DNA of 64,000 nucleotides, taken from Smittia aterrima (taxonomy: Eukaryota; Arthropoda; Insecta; Diptera; Chironomidae). Numbering within the stretch: position 1 is the first letter of the stretch; the number at the start of each line of letters is the position of its first letter. This document shows positions 13,180 to 27,700 of the stretch, one piece after another. Where the stretch lies: positions 12,896,854-12,960,853 of the forward strand of contig CP093830.1 of NCBI GenBank assembly GCA_033063855.1. Direction: 5' to 3'. The position numbers and the translations under genes were made by a program. The notes under the pieces were generated by a model, which had not been told where the DNA came from, made no database searches, and worked only from the letters and a program-made list of their open reading frames with translations.

Positions 13180-15667
13180 ATGGCAGGTAAGCGAGTTCAG
13201 TGAGAATTCTAGAATGGCATTTTCACTTGCCTAATCGACTCAGCTACATTGTTATTGAATTGCTTAAATTGCACAACTACAAGCAAATCAGATATCCGAG
13301 TTAATGAGCTGTATGTTTTGTTGAGACACCCACACGATTTCACTCTCGCTCTCAATCTCGTTTGGATTCCATTCGAAGTCGATTTCAGATTTCGACATTT
13401 AAATTCTTACAACTCTCGTAATTAAAATGTTGAGACAAGCATTTCAGCTATTCTGTAGTTACAAATTAATTGGATCTAAAATGAGCTCTCGGTCGGAACG
13501 ACTTCAACGAAACATCAGTCAGTGGTGTGGAGTAGAGAGCGAAACGGAAAAGAAAGAAAAACATTTTTCGGGGAACAGGTTTTCACTTTTCTGAACTAGC
13601 ACGTGCAAAAGCCGTTTGAAGACGGTACTGTCCGATTTTGAGAGCTTGACGGGCCGCTCGAACAATGAGTCTTCAAGTGATTTTCGGAATATTTCTTTTC
13701 ACAGTCGCCTTCAAGTGAATGAAACCCGCTCAGAGTCTTCTCAAAAGCTCAAGAGGTGTTATACGCTGAAATATTTCAATGATCTTCTTTTTGGAGTCAT
13801 CATCTCGATCATCGACATAGCGCAACCTTTTGTATGAACCGAGATTCTTAGAATGTTGCTCTCTTCGGAGCAGAACAAAAGATGTTTGACTAATTGTCCT
13901 AATATAGACGATCGACGAACATAAATGGACGAGTGTTCTTCCTTTAATGCTTCGAACCTTTCCACGCCATAACACTCTCATTATCGGCATCGACGTATCA
14001 CCTTATATTGTGCACAATTTTCCGCATTCTTGACAATAACATATTTCAATTGGTTCGCGACTTATTGTCTGTTTCTCACTCGCGGCACAATGCATTCATT
14101 CGGCAATTGGTTTTCTTTTCTCTCGCTTGCAGATCGCGAACGTGATTACATTGGATTCGCATCACTGCCCGATCAGATACACAGAAAATCTGTGAAACGT
14201 GGCTTTGAATTCACACTGATGGTCGTTGGCGAGTCGGGCTTGGGAAAATCAACTCTCATCAACAGCCTTTTCCTTGCTGATCTTTATAAGAACCGTCAGG
14301 TGAGATCACTCAAAAGATTACGCTATTGCTTACTTGTCTAACGCTACAAATACTCAATACTAGGTGACACCTGTCGAAGACCGTAGCGAGAAGACAACGC
14401 GAATCGAGAAGAAGACGCTGGACATCGAGGAAAAAGGTGTGCGATTAAGATTGAACGTTATCGATACGCCGGGCTTTGGCGATGGAGTCAACGCTGACGA
14501 TAGCTGGCGAGTCGTTGTTGACTACATAGATGAGCAGTTTCGTCAATATTTCATGGACGAGAGTGGTTTGAATCGCAAAAATATTCAAGATAATCGTGTC
14601 CACTGCTGTCTCTATGCTGTACCTCCTTGGGGACACAGGTACAAACTTTTTATTATGTTTCGTCGTCTCATGCTGGATGGTTGTCATTGCCTTCAAATGA
14701 TTTTAGTCTGGAATAGATTCATGAGAAGGAAATCAGTTAATTTCCATGCTTTAGTCAAAGTAGAAGGCAGTGAAACCTATCAAGCGACAAGCGAACGAAC
14801 GACAGAGCGAGAAGAAAACTTTTTCTATATGAGAATAGCTTTCGTTTTGGTCGTTTTGTTTGTGAAAGGCAACGCTATCTGCTGCATATCTTCCTCTTCA
14901 TGTTGTCCATTATTAATTCTCATTATTATTACCGCAATAACTTTCCAACCAAACACAAACAGTTTACGTCAAATGGATTTGGAGATGATGCGTCGCTTAC
15001 ACAAAAAGGTGAACATTGTGATCGTGATAACGAAAGCGGACACGTTGACGCAAAGCGAAGTGAAGAGGTTAAAGGCAAACATTTTGCGTGACGTCGAGGC
15101 GAATGGAATTCAGCTTTACAGATTCCCAGAGTGTGACTCGGACGAAGACGATGAGTTTAAGCGACAAGATGCGGAAATGAAACAGAGCATTCCATTTGCT
15201 GTAGTTGGATCAAACACGATCTTCGAGGTTGGCGGAAAGAAGTTTAGAGGACGACAATATCCTTGGGGCGTTGTCGATGGTAAGTTAAGACATTAAAATC
15301 ACTTTTAAACAATCTGGTTAAACTGTAAATCTCTCGCTCTCTTCAAATAGTTGAAAATCCATTACACAGCGATTTCATCAAACTCCGAACAATGCTCATC
15401 TCAACTCACATGCAAGATCTCAACGACACAACCCAAGACGTTCATTACGAAAACTTCCGAGCTCAATGCATCGCTCAAATGGCACAGAACGCCAAATCGG
15501 GCAAAGTGCGAAGTGATTCGATTAAAACGCCAACAGGCGAGATTGTAGTTCCCGTCGTAACCGAAACGGACAAGCTATTGCTACAGAAAGAAGAAGAAAT
15601 ACGTCGCATGCAAGAAATGCTGGCTCAGATGCAAGAGAAATTGAAACAGCAAGTTATCGATGTTTAG
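13180..15667 (+). CDS. Septin4: Septin GTPase of the SEPT2 group (Septin4-like), 360 aa, five exons
   Basis: Exons are 13180-13186, 14133-14299, 14364-14638, 14963-15279 and 15351-15667; all junctions are GT-AG and the joined frame is open for 360 residues. Septins are GTP-binding proteins that assemble into filaments at the cortex, cleavage furrow and actin structures. Visible: a basic polybasic stretch before the G domain (HRKSVKRGF), the P-loop GESGLGKST (residues 35-43), the G3 motif DTPGFGD, a G4-type motif TKAD in place of the usual septin AKAD, the septin unique element with RGRQYPWGVV, and a C-terminal coiled coil (KEEEIRRMQEMLAQMQEKL). PPWGHSLRQMD replaces the common SPFGHGL, which I associate with the insect Septin4 branch; Septin1 is the alternative. 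The first coding exon holds only Met-Ala plus one base, so other first exons could give different N-termini. The third intron (324 nt) is in frame and has no stop. Confidence 0.93.
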
Positions 15668-16066
15668 ATTGAGTGTTAATTGAAGAAAAAGGTGAAAGGG
15701 GATCGAGTGAGCGTTGGATCGCTGACTTGAAAGACATTTTATAAAATATTGAAGAGGTTCCGCGTAGAAATGTTTGGAACGCTCCGTGTCGTTCGCATCA
15801 AATAGAAAATCGTTTATCGTCATGACAAAATTTACATTCTTGATAACAAAATATTCTCCAAGCTCATTCTTCCCAGTTCGAAAAGCATTTTAAGCAAAGA
15901 TTTGATAAAAGACAACATTTCGAGAATTTCTCGTCGCTTTCGCAACAAGTCACATGAAGCGATTAATTTATTTATTACAGATTAGAACGTTAAGCCTAAC
16001 TAGTAGCATAAATCAATTGATTTTATTGTAAACTTCTTATTGAATTCCGATTTATTAAATTATTGT

Positions 16067-16072
16067 AATAAA
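16067..16072 (+). terminator. Poly(A) signal of the septin gene
   Basis: AATAAA lies 400 bases after the septin stop, followed at once by a CT-rich tract. No earlier AATAAA was noticed in the 3' flank. Confidence 0.45.
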
Positions 16073-19000
16073 ATCTTTCTCTCTCTCTCGCAGAAGAAGA
16101 GGAAAAGTACGTCAGACACTTAATGCTTGTTTCACGCAGCGATCGATGTGAACATTGCTTTAAACGGTGATCAGCATATCGATCGTTGGAGAAGCAAGAA
16201 TGTTTAACTTCACACAATGCTAAAGGCCACAAACATGCAATTAAAAAGGAATTAAAATCGTGGTCGATTGACTTCGTTGTCACACCGTATTAACCAACAG
16301 TTTAACTTCTTTCTTTTACTTCACGTTTCGAGAATGCTTCGCTCTCAGATATGCTCGCGTAGATGGGAAACTATTTGTATGCCATCAAATTGATTTGCAT
16401 GTCATTTTAAAGCCACACATTCTCATGCTTCTGCTTGATATTGATGTCGACTTTCAAACAAGTTTTCATTGCATGTTCGACTATAAATTGCAGCTTCACA
16501 AAATCAGATAAAGAGAGAAATACTCGCGACGATAATGAAACGAATCTCACATAATCACTTAATTAATTTACTTAAGAAACAAAAAACAAACTTCTCTTCG
16601 GAATCATCGTCAAAACATTTAAACATTTGAAGAAGAAACAATTCAATAAAGTAATAAATTGGGGGCGCCTTCATCATCAATTCACGATCTCAGCTTTAAG
16701 ATGAAGGAAGAAAACAAAACGAGTAAGGTTCACCTGTGTTATTGTACATTGAATGCTGCATTCGTTATTCCATTCCAGTATCACTCGCTCATCTTCGTTA
16801 TTTATTTGCTTATGCTGTGTGGTGTTATTACGAGAAAGAAGATTTGTTTTATTATCCAGCTCTTCATTCTTTGCCAACTCTTTTGCGGATTATTTCTATT
16901 ATGTTAATCAATGGAAGTAATGAAAATATAATTCCTTCGTTGTCGACTAAGCTCGAGACTGGAGAGTCGATTTAAATATGAGCTTGAAGCAGAGTTTAGA
17001 TGGCGAACAGTATCAAATGGACAAATATTATTTGTCGTGGACGTTTAGCTCGTTACGCGGAAGCGATCTTCCTCTTCGATGAAATATTTTTATTTGCCTA
17101 TTCGTGCATTGTCGTCGTCAATTACCTCGACTCGGAATCCTTTCCAATTAGTTCAATGGCGCAAGTCGTCGATGTTATTGAAGGCAAGCATTCTCATGCT
17201 CCAAAAAGTAATAATTCTCTCAAGGTTGAATGGAATGCATTGTCTCGGAGTCGCTTTGAATGTCTAATAATAATTACATTTACTCGTTATGACAGATCTC
17301 AAACAATCGGGCATTAATCACCGATGACGTTCCGCATCGCAAAACAATTGCATCATCTCTCGATTAATAACAAGAATCTTGAGAAGAATGAAGAGTTCTT
17401 CACATTATCGATCGACACCTTTAATTTGAATGGCTCCGGTCTCAAATGAATCACCAATGAAGCATCGATGACCTCAAACGCGAGAGGAACGTGTTTCAAA
17501 TTACAACTTTCAAGAGAGATCTTCTTTCGATAATGATATAATCGCTATTGGATTGCATTTGCACAATGTTGTCTAATCGACCGATGGTTGATCTTCTCCC
17601 AACCCCCATCATTATGTCGCAATCATCAAATCGAAGCATACAAAAAGATCTTCATCATAAAGTTGGAAGATTTGCGCGACCTCAAAGCTCGCGTCACATA
17701 AAAAGCAAGAAACTTTAATCTTAAACAATTGCTCGATGACTTTTTTTTAATTAAAGGGGAAATATTATGCTCAACGACAATAAAAACGATGCCAGTGCAC
17801 ATTAGCAAGAATAATTGATTTTGCAGCGTTTTGTGCAGTCGCGATCAATTAAAGCTATCAACTCTCTCCATTATCTTCCTTTTCGATGAAGAAGGCTTTT
17901 TTAGTTTCGAAGGTTACTGGCAAAAAAAAAACATAAATGAAACTCGAGGTGGTTAATGGTTGTGTGACAATGAGCGCCTCAGTCTTAACAGCTTCTTGCA
18001 TTGCACATGAAAAAAAACCTAAGAAAGTGCAATGAAAATAAATCTCACGAAAATGCGTTCTCGGGCGTGTAATCTCAATAAATCGAACGTCGTTAAATTA
18101 AATTATATGGTCGATCTTTTTGAAAATTGATTTTGCAATAATTCAGTTCAATTTTTCGGCATTAAATGACCTGATTATTTTGTTATTGATGGTCGATTAA
18201 GTGCAATTGATATTCAGACTTTTTCTCGTTTATTGTGATTTTGAGACAACAAGGAGGACGCGAAAAGCCAATAAATTTAAATCAATTTCGTTGTGATCAA
18301 CCCAGCGAGGTAAGTTTCGAGTAAGTAATCAGAGTACATTGAAGGCGAATGTCTCGTGGTGGGACTGGTTACATCAAGTTGTGAGGCAAATTTATTTTAA
18401 AGACAATAATCAAACATATCGTAAATCATCAATTTTAAAGTGATCGAGATCAGGTTTTCATTTTCTTAAACGACATCGAATTTCCCTTTGACTGCTTGCA
18501 GAGTTTATTCTTCTTCAATGATAAAGATTAATCGAGTTGCGCGATACAATCGACCTTCTCGACTTTCTTATGAGATCCTTCGATTCATTCACTTAACAGA
18601 TCCAATTTCTTTTTATTGTCTCACGTTATCCAATCATTACTCAACGACCTGCAACATTCTTTACCTCACACCAATCGAAATCAATTTTCACAAACTGATT
18701 TACAATGCGCAATGAGAATAAAAAGCGTTCATTAAGCTAAGTATACGCTTCTCGTCCTTTCGTCATCACTTTCGAATTTTGATTGAGAGCGACATCAATA
18801 AGTTCAACAAGCTCTACACTTGCCAGCTATCGATACAAATAATTACATTGATGATGTCTGCAGTCATATTTTAAAGCCGTGAAATATAGAGCGCTGTCAA
18901 AATCGGAAACCTCCAATTACCATTAACTTAATTATAGCTAATTTGAATCTTCGCCTCTCTCTCTCGAAAAAAAAAGGTTTCTTTCAGCGATCGGCATTAA

Positions 19001-21284
19001 ATATTGTTTTGACAGAACCTTACGTGTGTGTGGCGCTCAGAATCGCTTTACATTGATTGAGTCGAGCAGGGAACTCGAAAAAAAAGAGCTTTAGCCAATC
19101 AATAACATTTTATTTCCTTCACGAAGCAAATTGATTTATTCCACACAAAGTGCAATTTACACTCGCTTCACGACGCCCTGACAATTGATTACGAGGTTTC
19201 TCTCCGCGCTGCACTCTTAAATGATAACAACTAAACTTCAATAATTGCATTTTCTCTTTACGACAAAAACGAGGCGACAAATATTTAATAACGCGCGAGG
19301 CGAACTCAAGCTCAAAGTCATCTTAAATTGCATTTAGTAAATGAGCTTCGAATGGACCGTGGTGATGATTCAAGCAAGCAAATCATGCTTTTTTGTGCTA
19401 TAATTAAATAAAGAACTCATTTAGTTTCATGGATAATGCTTTTGTTGTATGATCTCTATCTCTTCTCTCTCTTTCGTTTCTTCTCTGGCTTGACTCTGTC
19501 ATAATGCAATTAAAAGCGCGCACCTTCTTCAAACGAATATTGCCGATATGATGTTACCTCACACCAAGTCAAAGTGCTGTTCTCGAATTGTAACTTGCAC
19601 CGCAAGATTCTTCCGCGAGAGATGAAAAGACATTTAAACGAGAGATAATGATAAGAAATCCTCGCTAGTAAAAATTAATTATTTTCAAAGCTTATTAATG
19701 ACAATATTTTCTTCTTCTCATTGATTGCATTTGCCTTATGGATTTCGATTCAGGGTTTGAAGACTGCGATCTCTCATTCTATGTTAGACAACTTTATAAA
19801 CACGTGAGATGCACCATGAAAATTCTTCTAATGCAGCGTGAGCAGTAAAGGAATTGCAAGTCTCGTAGAACTCGCATTGAGGAAGAAAGACACAGATTGA
19901 ATGATCGGGGCGCAAGGGAATCGTATTGTGAATTGGACATGCATCAAATGCGTCTTATTTATGAATTCTCATCTCTGAGACGTTCGATGATGAATTCTTT
20001 CCTTTGCGGTTTCGTTCAGAAACTACGTTTAAGCTAGAAGGTGAGGGGGTCAATGAAATTTCAGATGGTGACCATGACACGAAGTTTAATTGATTGCAAT
20101 CTCACTTCTCTATAATTGCAACGTAATTTACAAATTTCCGGCAAGATCTCGTGAAAATCTGCACACATTAAACTCGATTTGTGTTACAGATTATTTCCCA
20201 TAGTTTGTGCTGGATCATCACTTTAGATTTTATTATTATTATGTGCTTTTTCGGTTTTTGTAACTCATAATTCATAATTGGCTTTTCTCCCTCGATCTTC
20301 TTCGTGCGAGCTCCATGTGAGAGCGTTGAAGTGAATTCAATACGTTTAATGATGAAGATGATGTAGTCGAAAGATCTAAATAGTTGAACGATCGCTGGAT
20401 AACAAATTCCAGTCAAATTAGTGAGAAGCTTTCAATTTTAGTTATCGCTTTTTGGAACTTTCTTTGATTTGACTTGTTCATTTCATTATGAAGTGAAGTG
20501 ATTTCTTTTCTTGCCGGATGATTTTATGATGTTTCATCTTGTCTTGTCTCATCTCTTCATCGTTTTGTTACCTTTTCCGTTGAATTACTTTTTGCTCGAC
20601 TTTTTGTCTGTTTTATGCTCTCTTCAATCATAATCAATCGATTTCGAGTGATTTCTGGTGTTCTCATTTCGTCTTCATCGCTTTTCTCGTTACGAACTCA
20701 TTTTTATAATCTCAAGTTGACGAGCACCATTCAAATTGTCATTTATGATTGATCATTTACTTTTATGGTTATTGAATTGGAGCTGAATTCGTCTTTGTCC
20801 GAAAAGCGTTTCCATGAGAAAACTGAACTTGAATTCGTAATTTGTATCAAATGCAAAGTTAAGTGTTAAAAGCGTTCATCCTGGCGATTGTTGTAATTGA
20901 CAATCTAAATCATTCTCAGCGCTGTTAAATTAATGTCATTTCCTCCTATCAACATTTTAGATCCAGAAGAGCCGCACGATGCGTCAATTAGTCTGCTTTA
21001 ATTTCCATTCTTTCTTTTGAAAACCTGTTATTGATTGTTCCGAAATGTATTCAATCAAAATATTGTGTACCAAAAATTTGTTTCTCTTGCGCTCGGAGAT
21101 GTTTTATTGAACCCATTAAAGCGTTTTATTTGATGAACGATCAAGTGAGACGGAAAGCAAGAAGAATGAAGATCTACACAGACATAATGTGGATCACAAG
21201 CGTATAAACGCGATTTATTACAACTTTGATGAAAGCTCGAATGATTTCATCAACAACGGAGGATTGGAGTTCAATAAAATAAAG

Positions 21285-21309
21285 TTTTAGATTGATTAGC
21301 AATCTAAAA
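21285..21309. repeat. Perfect 10-bp hairpin followed by a T tract
   Basis: TTTTAGATTG (21285-21294), a 5-nt loop and CAATCTAAAA (21300-21309) form a perfect stem, followed shortly by a run of T. It resembles a small transcription terminator but stands alone in gene-free DNA. Confidence 0.5.
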
Positions 21310-21742
21310 GAGTTTTTTTTAGGACAAAACTTGAATAAATTATTGTTGAATTATCCTTCAACGATTGAGTTGCTCATTATTTACTCAGCGCTTCGACACA
21401 AAGGCTCACGAGATGTTAAGACCATTTAACTACATTTTCATCCTCTTTTCCTCGTTTAATACTCTTCCAATAATGAGATTATAGCGTTCAATTGAATGCC
21501 GATTTGTCATAAATGCAAATTGAATATTTTTTCCTTATAATAGAAACGTTTCAACTTAAAACTTTTATAAATCGTGTCATTAGTCGAGGATTAATATTTG
21601 CAATCTGCAAATACACACACCGAAAATAAAAAATAACTAAAGGAGAAATTAAAGCCTAATTAATTACAACGATCTTGAACAAGTTTAAATTGTAATCACC
21701 ACAAACATGTTCATTACAAAAGCAACAAGCGATTGCATTGAA

Positions 21743-21758
21743 CTCTCTCTCTCTCTCT
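21743..21758. repeat. (CT)n tract
   Basis: Uninterrupted CT dinucleotides for about 16 bases, continuing imperfectly downstream. On the other strand this is a GAGAG array, the word bound by GAGA factor in flies. Confidence 0.7.
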
Positions 21759-24700
21759 GTCTCTTGCTCCTTCTTTGGCAGATGAAAATTAATTAGCGAG
21801 AAACTCCAGATTCCTTTCGCATGTACTCTATGCGCCTTTCTTTTCCACCGACGTGTAATCTGCCATTATTTAAATCTTTCTGCTTTCGAAGCTATTGAGC
21901 AGCCATTACTACGCTCCTATCATTAATGAAGTCGTTGTTGTTAAGGCCAATACATAAAATAAAATATTTCTATGAATTTATAAATAAGTTTATTTTTTAT
22001 TTTCTCACGAAAAACTGATTTTTTGCATCGCGCACTCCACGATCTTGTTCATTGTGGTCGCGGAGAGATAATGAGGGGAGGGATGGGGCCGAGGCAGCAT
22101 TGAAATCACGCTGTCGACTAAAAGGCAATTTCAGCTCTTTTATTGATCTATAAGCGTGATATTGTAATAATAACGAATAATTTAACAATCGCGCAAGCGG
22201 AGGGCATGAAAGATTTTCAGTAATTTCAATTAAATATGTTTTCGAACGCGAACTGTGAGACAATTTGTTTACATTCCGATGAGCGCTATCTTTCCCGTTG
22301 AGCGCGGACAAGAGTAATTGTACTAATTCTTTAATAGACTCAACTCTTTCTATTAATTGCTCACAAATATTAATGTTCCAATTATGTATTTAATGGCACA
22401 ACTTTTTCGCTCAGTGATAATCAATTTCTGTTTGCGCAAGTGAGCTCGCGGTTCGAGTTTTTCCGAAAGAAAAATTTGTCTTCAGCACTCGCTCGTCGAG
22501 GGAGCTTTCCAGTGAAGTTCTGAAGAATGCGCGCGCATTATAAACCATTGAATAATCGTAAAAACTAATGACTTTAAGACTCAAAATGTCTTTAAATGAC
22601 ATGCTGCGAAATCATAAACTAATATTGCGAGATCCATAAAAGAAGTTATCGTCGAGTCTGCACGGGGAACATGAAACGCTTTATGATCGCTTAGGAAATC
22701 GATTCTTAATAAACTTCATGTCATTTCAATTAATCCACAAATCCACATTTAATTAATTAAAATCGTTATGATCTTCATCAAATTAATAAAAGCTTTACGA
22801 TCGAATCGTTAGACTTATTCAAGTGTTATTAGAGTTTTATGGAACTGAAGCTTGAATTTATTCTTCATTCCAGCCGCACAGGAAAAATCTGCCGTCATCA
22901 TGATCGAGATCAATCGAATTCGCGAAAGATCGAGCGTATGAGTAAAGCATAATAAAATTAATTGGTTTACACCAACCGAGCCATGTGTGGGAATTGAATT
23001 ATTGTGCGGAATGTGTTGAGCCCGAAAACAAATCGAACTCTCAAATGGATTGTGTGAATTGGTAATAACACAAGAGCGGAGAAACTAAACTTTGAAAGTT
23101 TCCCGCGGGTTCACTGTTCTCATTCACTTTTAAAGAATGTTTTCTCCCCTCGCAATTGTTGGGGCGGACGATGAAATGAAAAGTCAATACAATTAGATGT
23201 TCAGTTCTCATCTACACGTTCGGTTGATCTGAAATGTTGTTTTTACAAGAAATTACATCACCTCGAGTTATGTGTGTGACGAAGAATGGAGCGTCTTCAA
23301 TAATCCATATTTTTCCAACTTATTATAGTTTAAGCGATCAAACTAATCGATTGTTTAAATATCTTTCTCAATAATAGATAAACAGAAAAATGATTGTAAT
23401 AACAAGAATAACGATCAAATTGTCGGGGAAAGAGAGAAGAAAAACCTTTCAGCATGTCTAACATAATAGTCAAATAGCGTTAATTTAACCATTTCTCATA
23501 GCACCAAATGGGGATCGAGAAGGAGGAAAGAGAATTCTTTTCTTATTACGATTAATGTTTGTTTGACCATTCAATAAGCATTTCAGTTTTTCTTTCCGTT
23601 GTTGTGCTCTCCTCAAAAGCTCGTCTTTTTACACCGCGTTACAAAAGAGCCTTCTTTTTTCGGGTTATAATTGGTTTTTACACAAGAAAGTCACAGTTCG
23701 CTTCCCAGATTGGAAATAGATTCTAATGAGCAACTTATGAGACGACGACGTGAGAATAAGTCGTCTTGGTTAACTGGGATGAGCTGGAAATCTCTTGTTC
23801 TTAATAATTACAACACATCGTGCGTAACTCAAACTTTTCTTTATTGTTTTAGTCTTTTCTTGACCAATGGGGTTCGTTCATAAATTACGTAGCAAAAAAA
23901 AATTGAATCTTAAGTCATGAAGAATTTTCATTGAAGACTCAAAGCTTCATCTTGTAAAAAATTAACTCAATTTCTTTCTGTACGTAACTTACGAACGTTC
24001 CCCTCAAACATTTGCTATTGTAATCCATAAAAATGACTTCGAACTGCTTTCTTATGAAGGAAATCTTTTGTCATGTCGAGGAATCTAAATCTAAATGAGA
24101 AGCTCCAAAAAACACTCGAAGAACGAAACAAAAAAAATGTTTTGTCTTCCATCAAAGTAAATTTTTCTCCGAGCGAACCTATTCCCAATTTCGATCGTGA
24201 CCATAATAAATAATCCGGAGATGCGAAGGTGTTTTCGATTGTTAAGGTTGCCCCATTACATTATGCTCGCTGTTTCCGTTATTGGAGATCGAACAATTTT
24301 TCATTCAATTTCATTAACACGTCGATTGTTTAAATCCTAAAAACGCGAAGATCTCATGTCGCTTTCTGCGAGATTTGTCGATCGCTATGGCTGTGAAAAA
24401 TATAAATCAGAATTAGAAAGCCATTGAGTTTGCGTTGCTAAGGCGACAACGAACGATTTTTATTTCTCGTTCGCAGAAAAGTCGTGCAACGTTACCTTGA
24501 CACTTTCCGGAATCTGTTTAAGAAGCTAAAGCAGACAAGCAGGCAGGAAATTGAAACATTTTATCGACATGATAATCAATTAAATGTTTAAGATCTCGTT
24601 GTTTCTCGAAACAAGATGTATGCACATCTAATTTAGAATTCTTAAGTCCCGAGGCGAGTCCTAACCAAATAAAACAATTTCTCGAACATGTTTTTGTCGT

Positions 24701-27700
24701 GCCACAGCTCATTTCGAAATTATTTTCACACATCTCTCTCACTCTCTCGTAAAGCGCGAGATGTGCTCGGGCATTTTTTCCTTTGTCGACCACGGAATTC
24801 ACCTCGTTTTAATGACTTCTGGGAAGATTTTCTTTGAGAAGAGGCACAAAGATGAAATATTTGAAAACGTCAGCCAGCATTGAAATCGTTGTTGAGTGTG
24901 GGATTGAAGTTAATAGCGAGCAAGAGGTTCGATATGATTTGAAGTGTTTAAACACGGAAAATCTTCAAGATCAACCACGAAACAAAAAAAATTTCAGTCT
25001 TTTAGAAGACGATCATTAAACAATCGACGAATCTGATTGAAGCATGCAACAAGTAGCGAGTAATGAACATCGTGTACAAGTTACAGGAATCACTTGACGC
25101 TTCACGACCACAATCGGCACGAAACTAGACTTTAAATGTGATTAAGAGACACCCACAGGAAATCGCGCGTTCGCCTGTGAGTACAAACGAGACAAAAAGA
25201 ATCATGAAATGCGAAAAAATCAATAAACATCGTCGACGATCAGACGAAAATAAAGAGAAACAGAAGTTTGTGTAATGCACACTCAGCCTGAGGCTTAGCA
25301 GGTTCGCTTGTATATTCAACGTCGACTTTGTAGAAAAACTTTTTATGTTCGACATGCAAACTTTACGCAAAGCGACTTCTTTAAGATGCCAAGTCATTTA
25401 ATTAGTTATAATAATTAAATTTCATTAATTTTTCATCTTCCACTCAATTGCTTCTTCTTCTCTCTCTCTCGCTAGCTTTTAGTTCCTCCAAGAGATCGAC
25501 TTACGATCATCGACTTATGATATTGATTTAAAATACTCGGCAATGATTTATTTTATTGCCATTTTTTATAGATTCGTGAAAAATCTATTGCGCGAGGTTC
25601 TCTCTTGCACTACAAAGTCCGTGAGCTAGCAATTATTGATTTTTTGTTTGTGATTTTTTTTTCGTGTTGAGGAAATTCTCGGGCGCGATTTATTGATTAG
25701 TGAAGTTAACTCGACTCGCATTTCTTGATATCGTGAGATTCTTTTGAACAGCTCGAACAGATTTTATTGCCTCGATCGAGAGGAGAGTGAGAGGTTGGAA
25801 GAATAACAAGCAGTTTATAAATCAAACTCGCGAGTACAATTCTTCACCAATGAATTTATGGGCTGATAAAAAATTAGATTATTGTGATTATTTCACTCGG
25901 AGGCGATAAGCTCTAATGTATTTGATTTTAATTCGTTTTGATTGCCTTTAACACACGCGTTTTGTTAATTGTTAATGGGATAGAAAAATTAAAAAGAGAG
26001 AAACATCCCAGCGAGTCTACTCTATAATGAAATGGATAAACATCGGGTTAGACTCGTGAGATGAATTCCGCGGTCTTAAAAGTGTTAAAAAATATCAAAG
26101 CAGCGTCTTCTAGAAAAGAAATCCATTAGCCAAATAGAATTAATAAACAAATTTCTAAACGATCATGAGAACTCTCGGGGAGGAGGAATCTTCTCGACCG
26201 ATAATTTATGCGCGGAGTGAAAGGAAACATTTCTGTTTGTTTTGAATAGCGAACGCCTCAAGATATCTCTCGATAAACTCAGCCATCAATTTAATTATTA
26301 TTGATTTAATGAAGCTCATAGCTTCAAGCGAATATTGCACAACTTTTAAATCTTCTCCTGAATCATCCAAAACCAGCGACCGACGACTGTTGCTACTCAA
26401 TCTTTGATTGTCGGAAGGTTTTTTCGAAAGAAAATTTCCATTTCAAAAGCGCGAGTTCAGCAATCGCTTCTTCGGACTAATGATGTCACGCTTTTGAAGC
26501 AATCGTTGTTGACTTTTTTGTATTAATTATAATTGATTGGGATTTTATTTATACAGAAGAGTGTAAAATCTTTCTTTTGGCCTGGACCCGCGTGAGTCAT
26601 GAGGAGCTGAGAGACTTGCCTTTCATACGCTTGAATTATCTTATTAGAAAGTAATATTTCATTATTTCACTTCTTTATAATGAGTCGAGGAGCGAGTTGG
26701 AATAATCGAAACTTTGCTTCTTTTTCTGTCCCTGAAAATTTTGTCTTCATTAAAATTAGGCTCTCGTCGTTTGATTTTTTTTCTTTGATAAATCGAGTTG
26801 GTCAGATATCTTTGATATTTATTCAACTTAAGGCGAAGAAAAAAAATTTCAATAATTAAGCACAATATTTCATTCACACTAATTTAAGCCGAATGAAGAC
26901 GCTTGACTCAATTTGCTGTCTTTGAATGGAGGCGACAGAAGGGGGAAATATATTTGTGGTGAGAAAAGAACGGTTTGATGAATCATCGAAACCTGCTCGC
27001 CGCTACATTCTTAAACTTCTAAATCATAAAGCTTCCAAAAAACCAATAAATGTCCATCAAAGAGCGTATCGCGTTGCACTCGCACTGATCCCCATAAATA
27101 CTTCAAGACATTGCCTTCAAGAGATGAGTTTCACTTGCGAGTCTCATCTTCCGTGCACACAAAAATAAATTGAAAACGATGATGATTTTTTAACCAAAGC
27201 AGCTTTTATAGCTAATAATAACACACGACCATAAGCAACCGGGGGAGTTTCGCTGTGGAAAGTAATTAAATATGCTTTGAGATCGACGGTCGGAGCATGC
27301 GAATGAGACTTTGTTGCCTCTGCTCTATTGATAAATTGTTGCATAAAATAATATGTTACACATTCGAGAGGCAATAGAGCGATGCGGTTGCAATTTTAAC
27401 GAACCATTTGTAATGAGCGAAGATAAATCTCTCGGGCTTTGAATGAAAGTTAAGAAGGCAACGTCGACGTTTGATGAGCTGTTGTATGCGAATTTTAATT
27501 ACAGACGCACAGCTCTCGATGAATTATGGCCGACGGTTAACAACGTTCCCAATATTTGTGAAAAATTGAGACCCTAATAAAACAATTGATTATCGAGGAA
27601 CTTCCATAACATCGATGACCTTTCAACTGAAGTAATTTTCGACTCGAAACGTTTCGAGTAGGAGAGAATTATAAATCAAAAATCGTTGAGTCTGACGTGT

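Noticed and set aside
13616..13990. ORFs on both strands inside septin intron 1
   Set aside because: They overlap each other, lack splice support and lie within a well-defined intron.
16659..17317. Series of frames of 79-105 codons after the septin gene
   Set aside because: Mutually overlapping, no domains, downstream of the septin poly(A) signal without a promoter.
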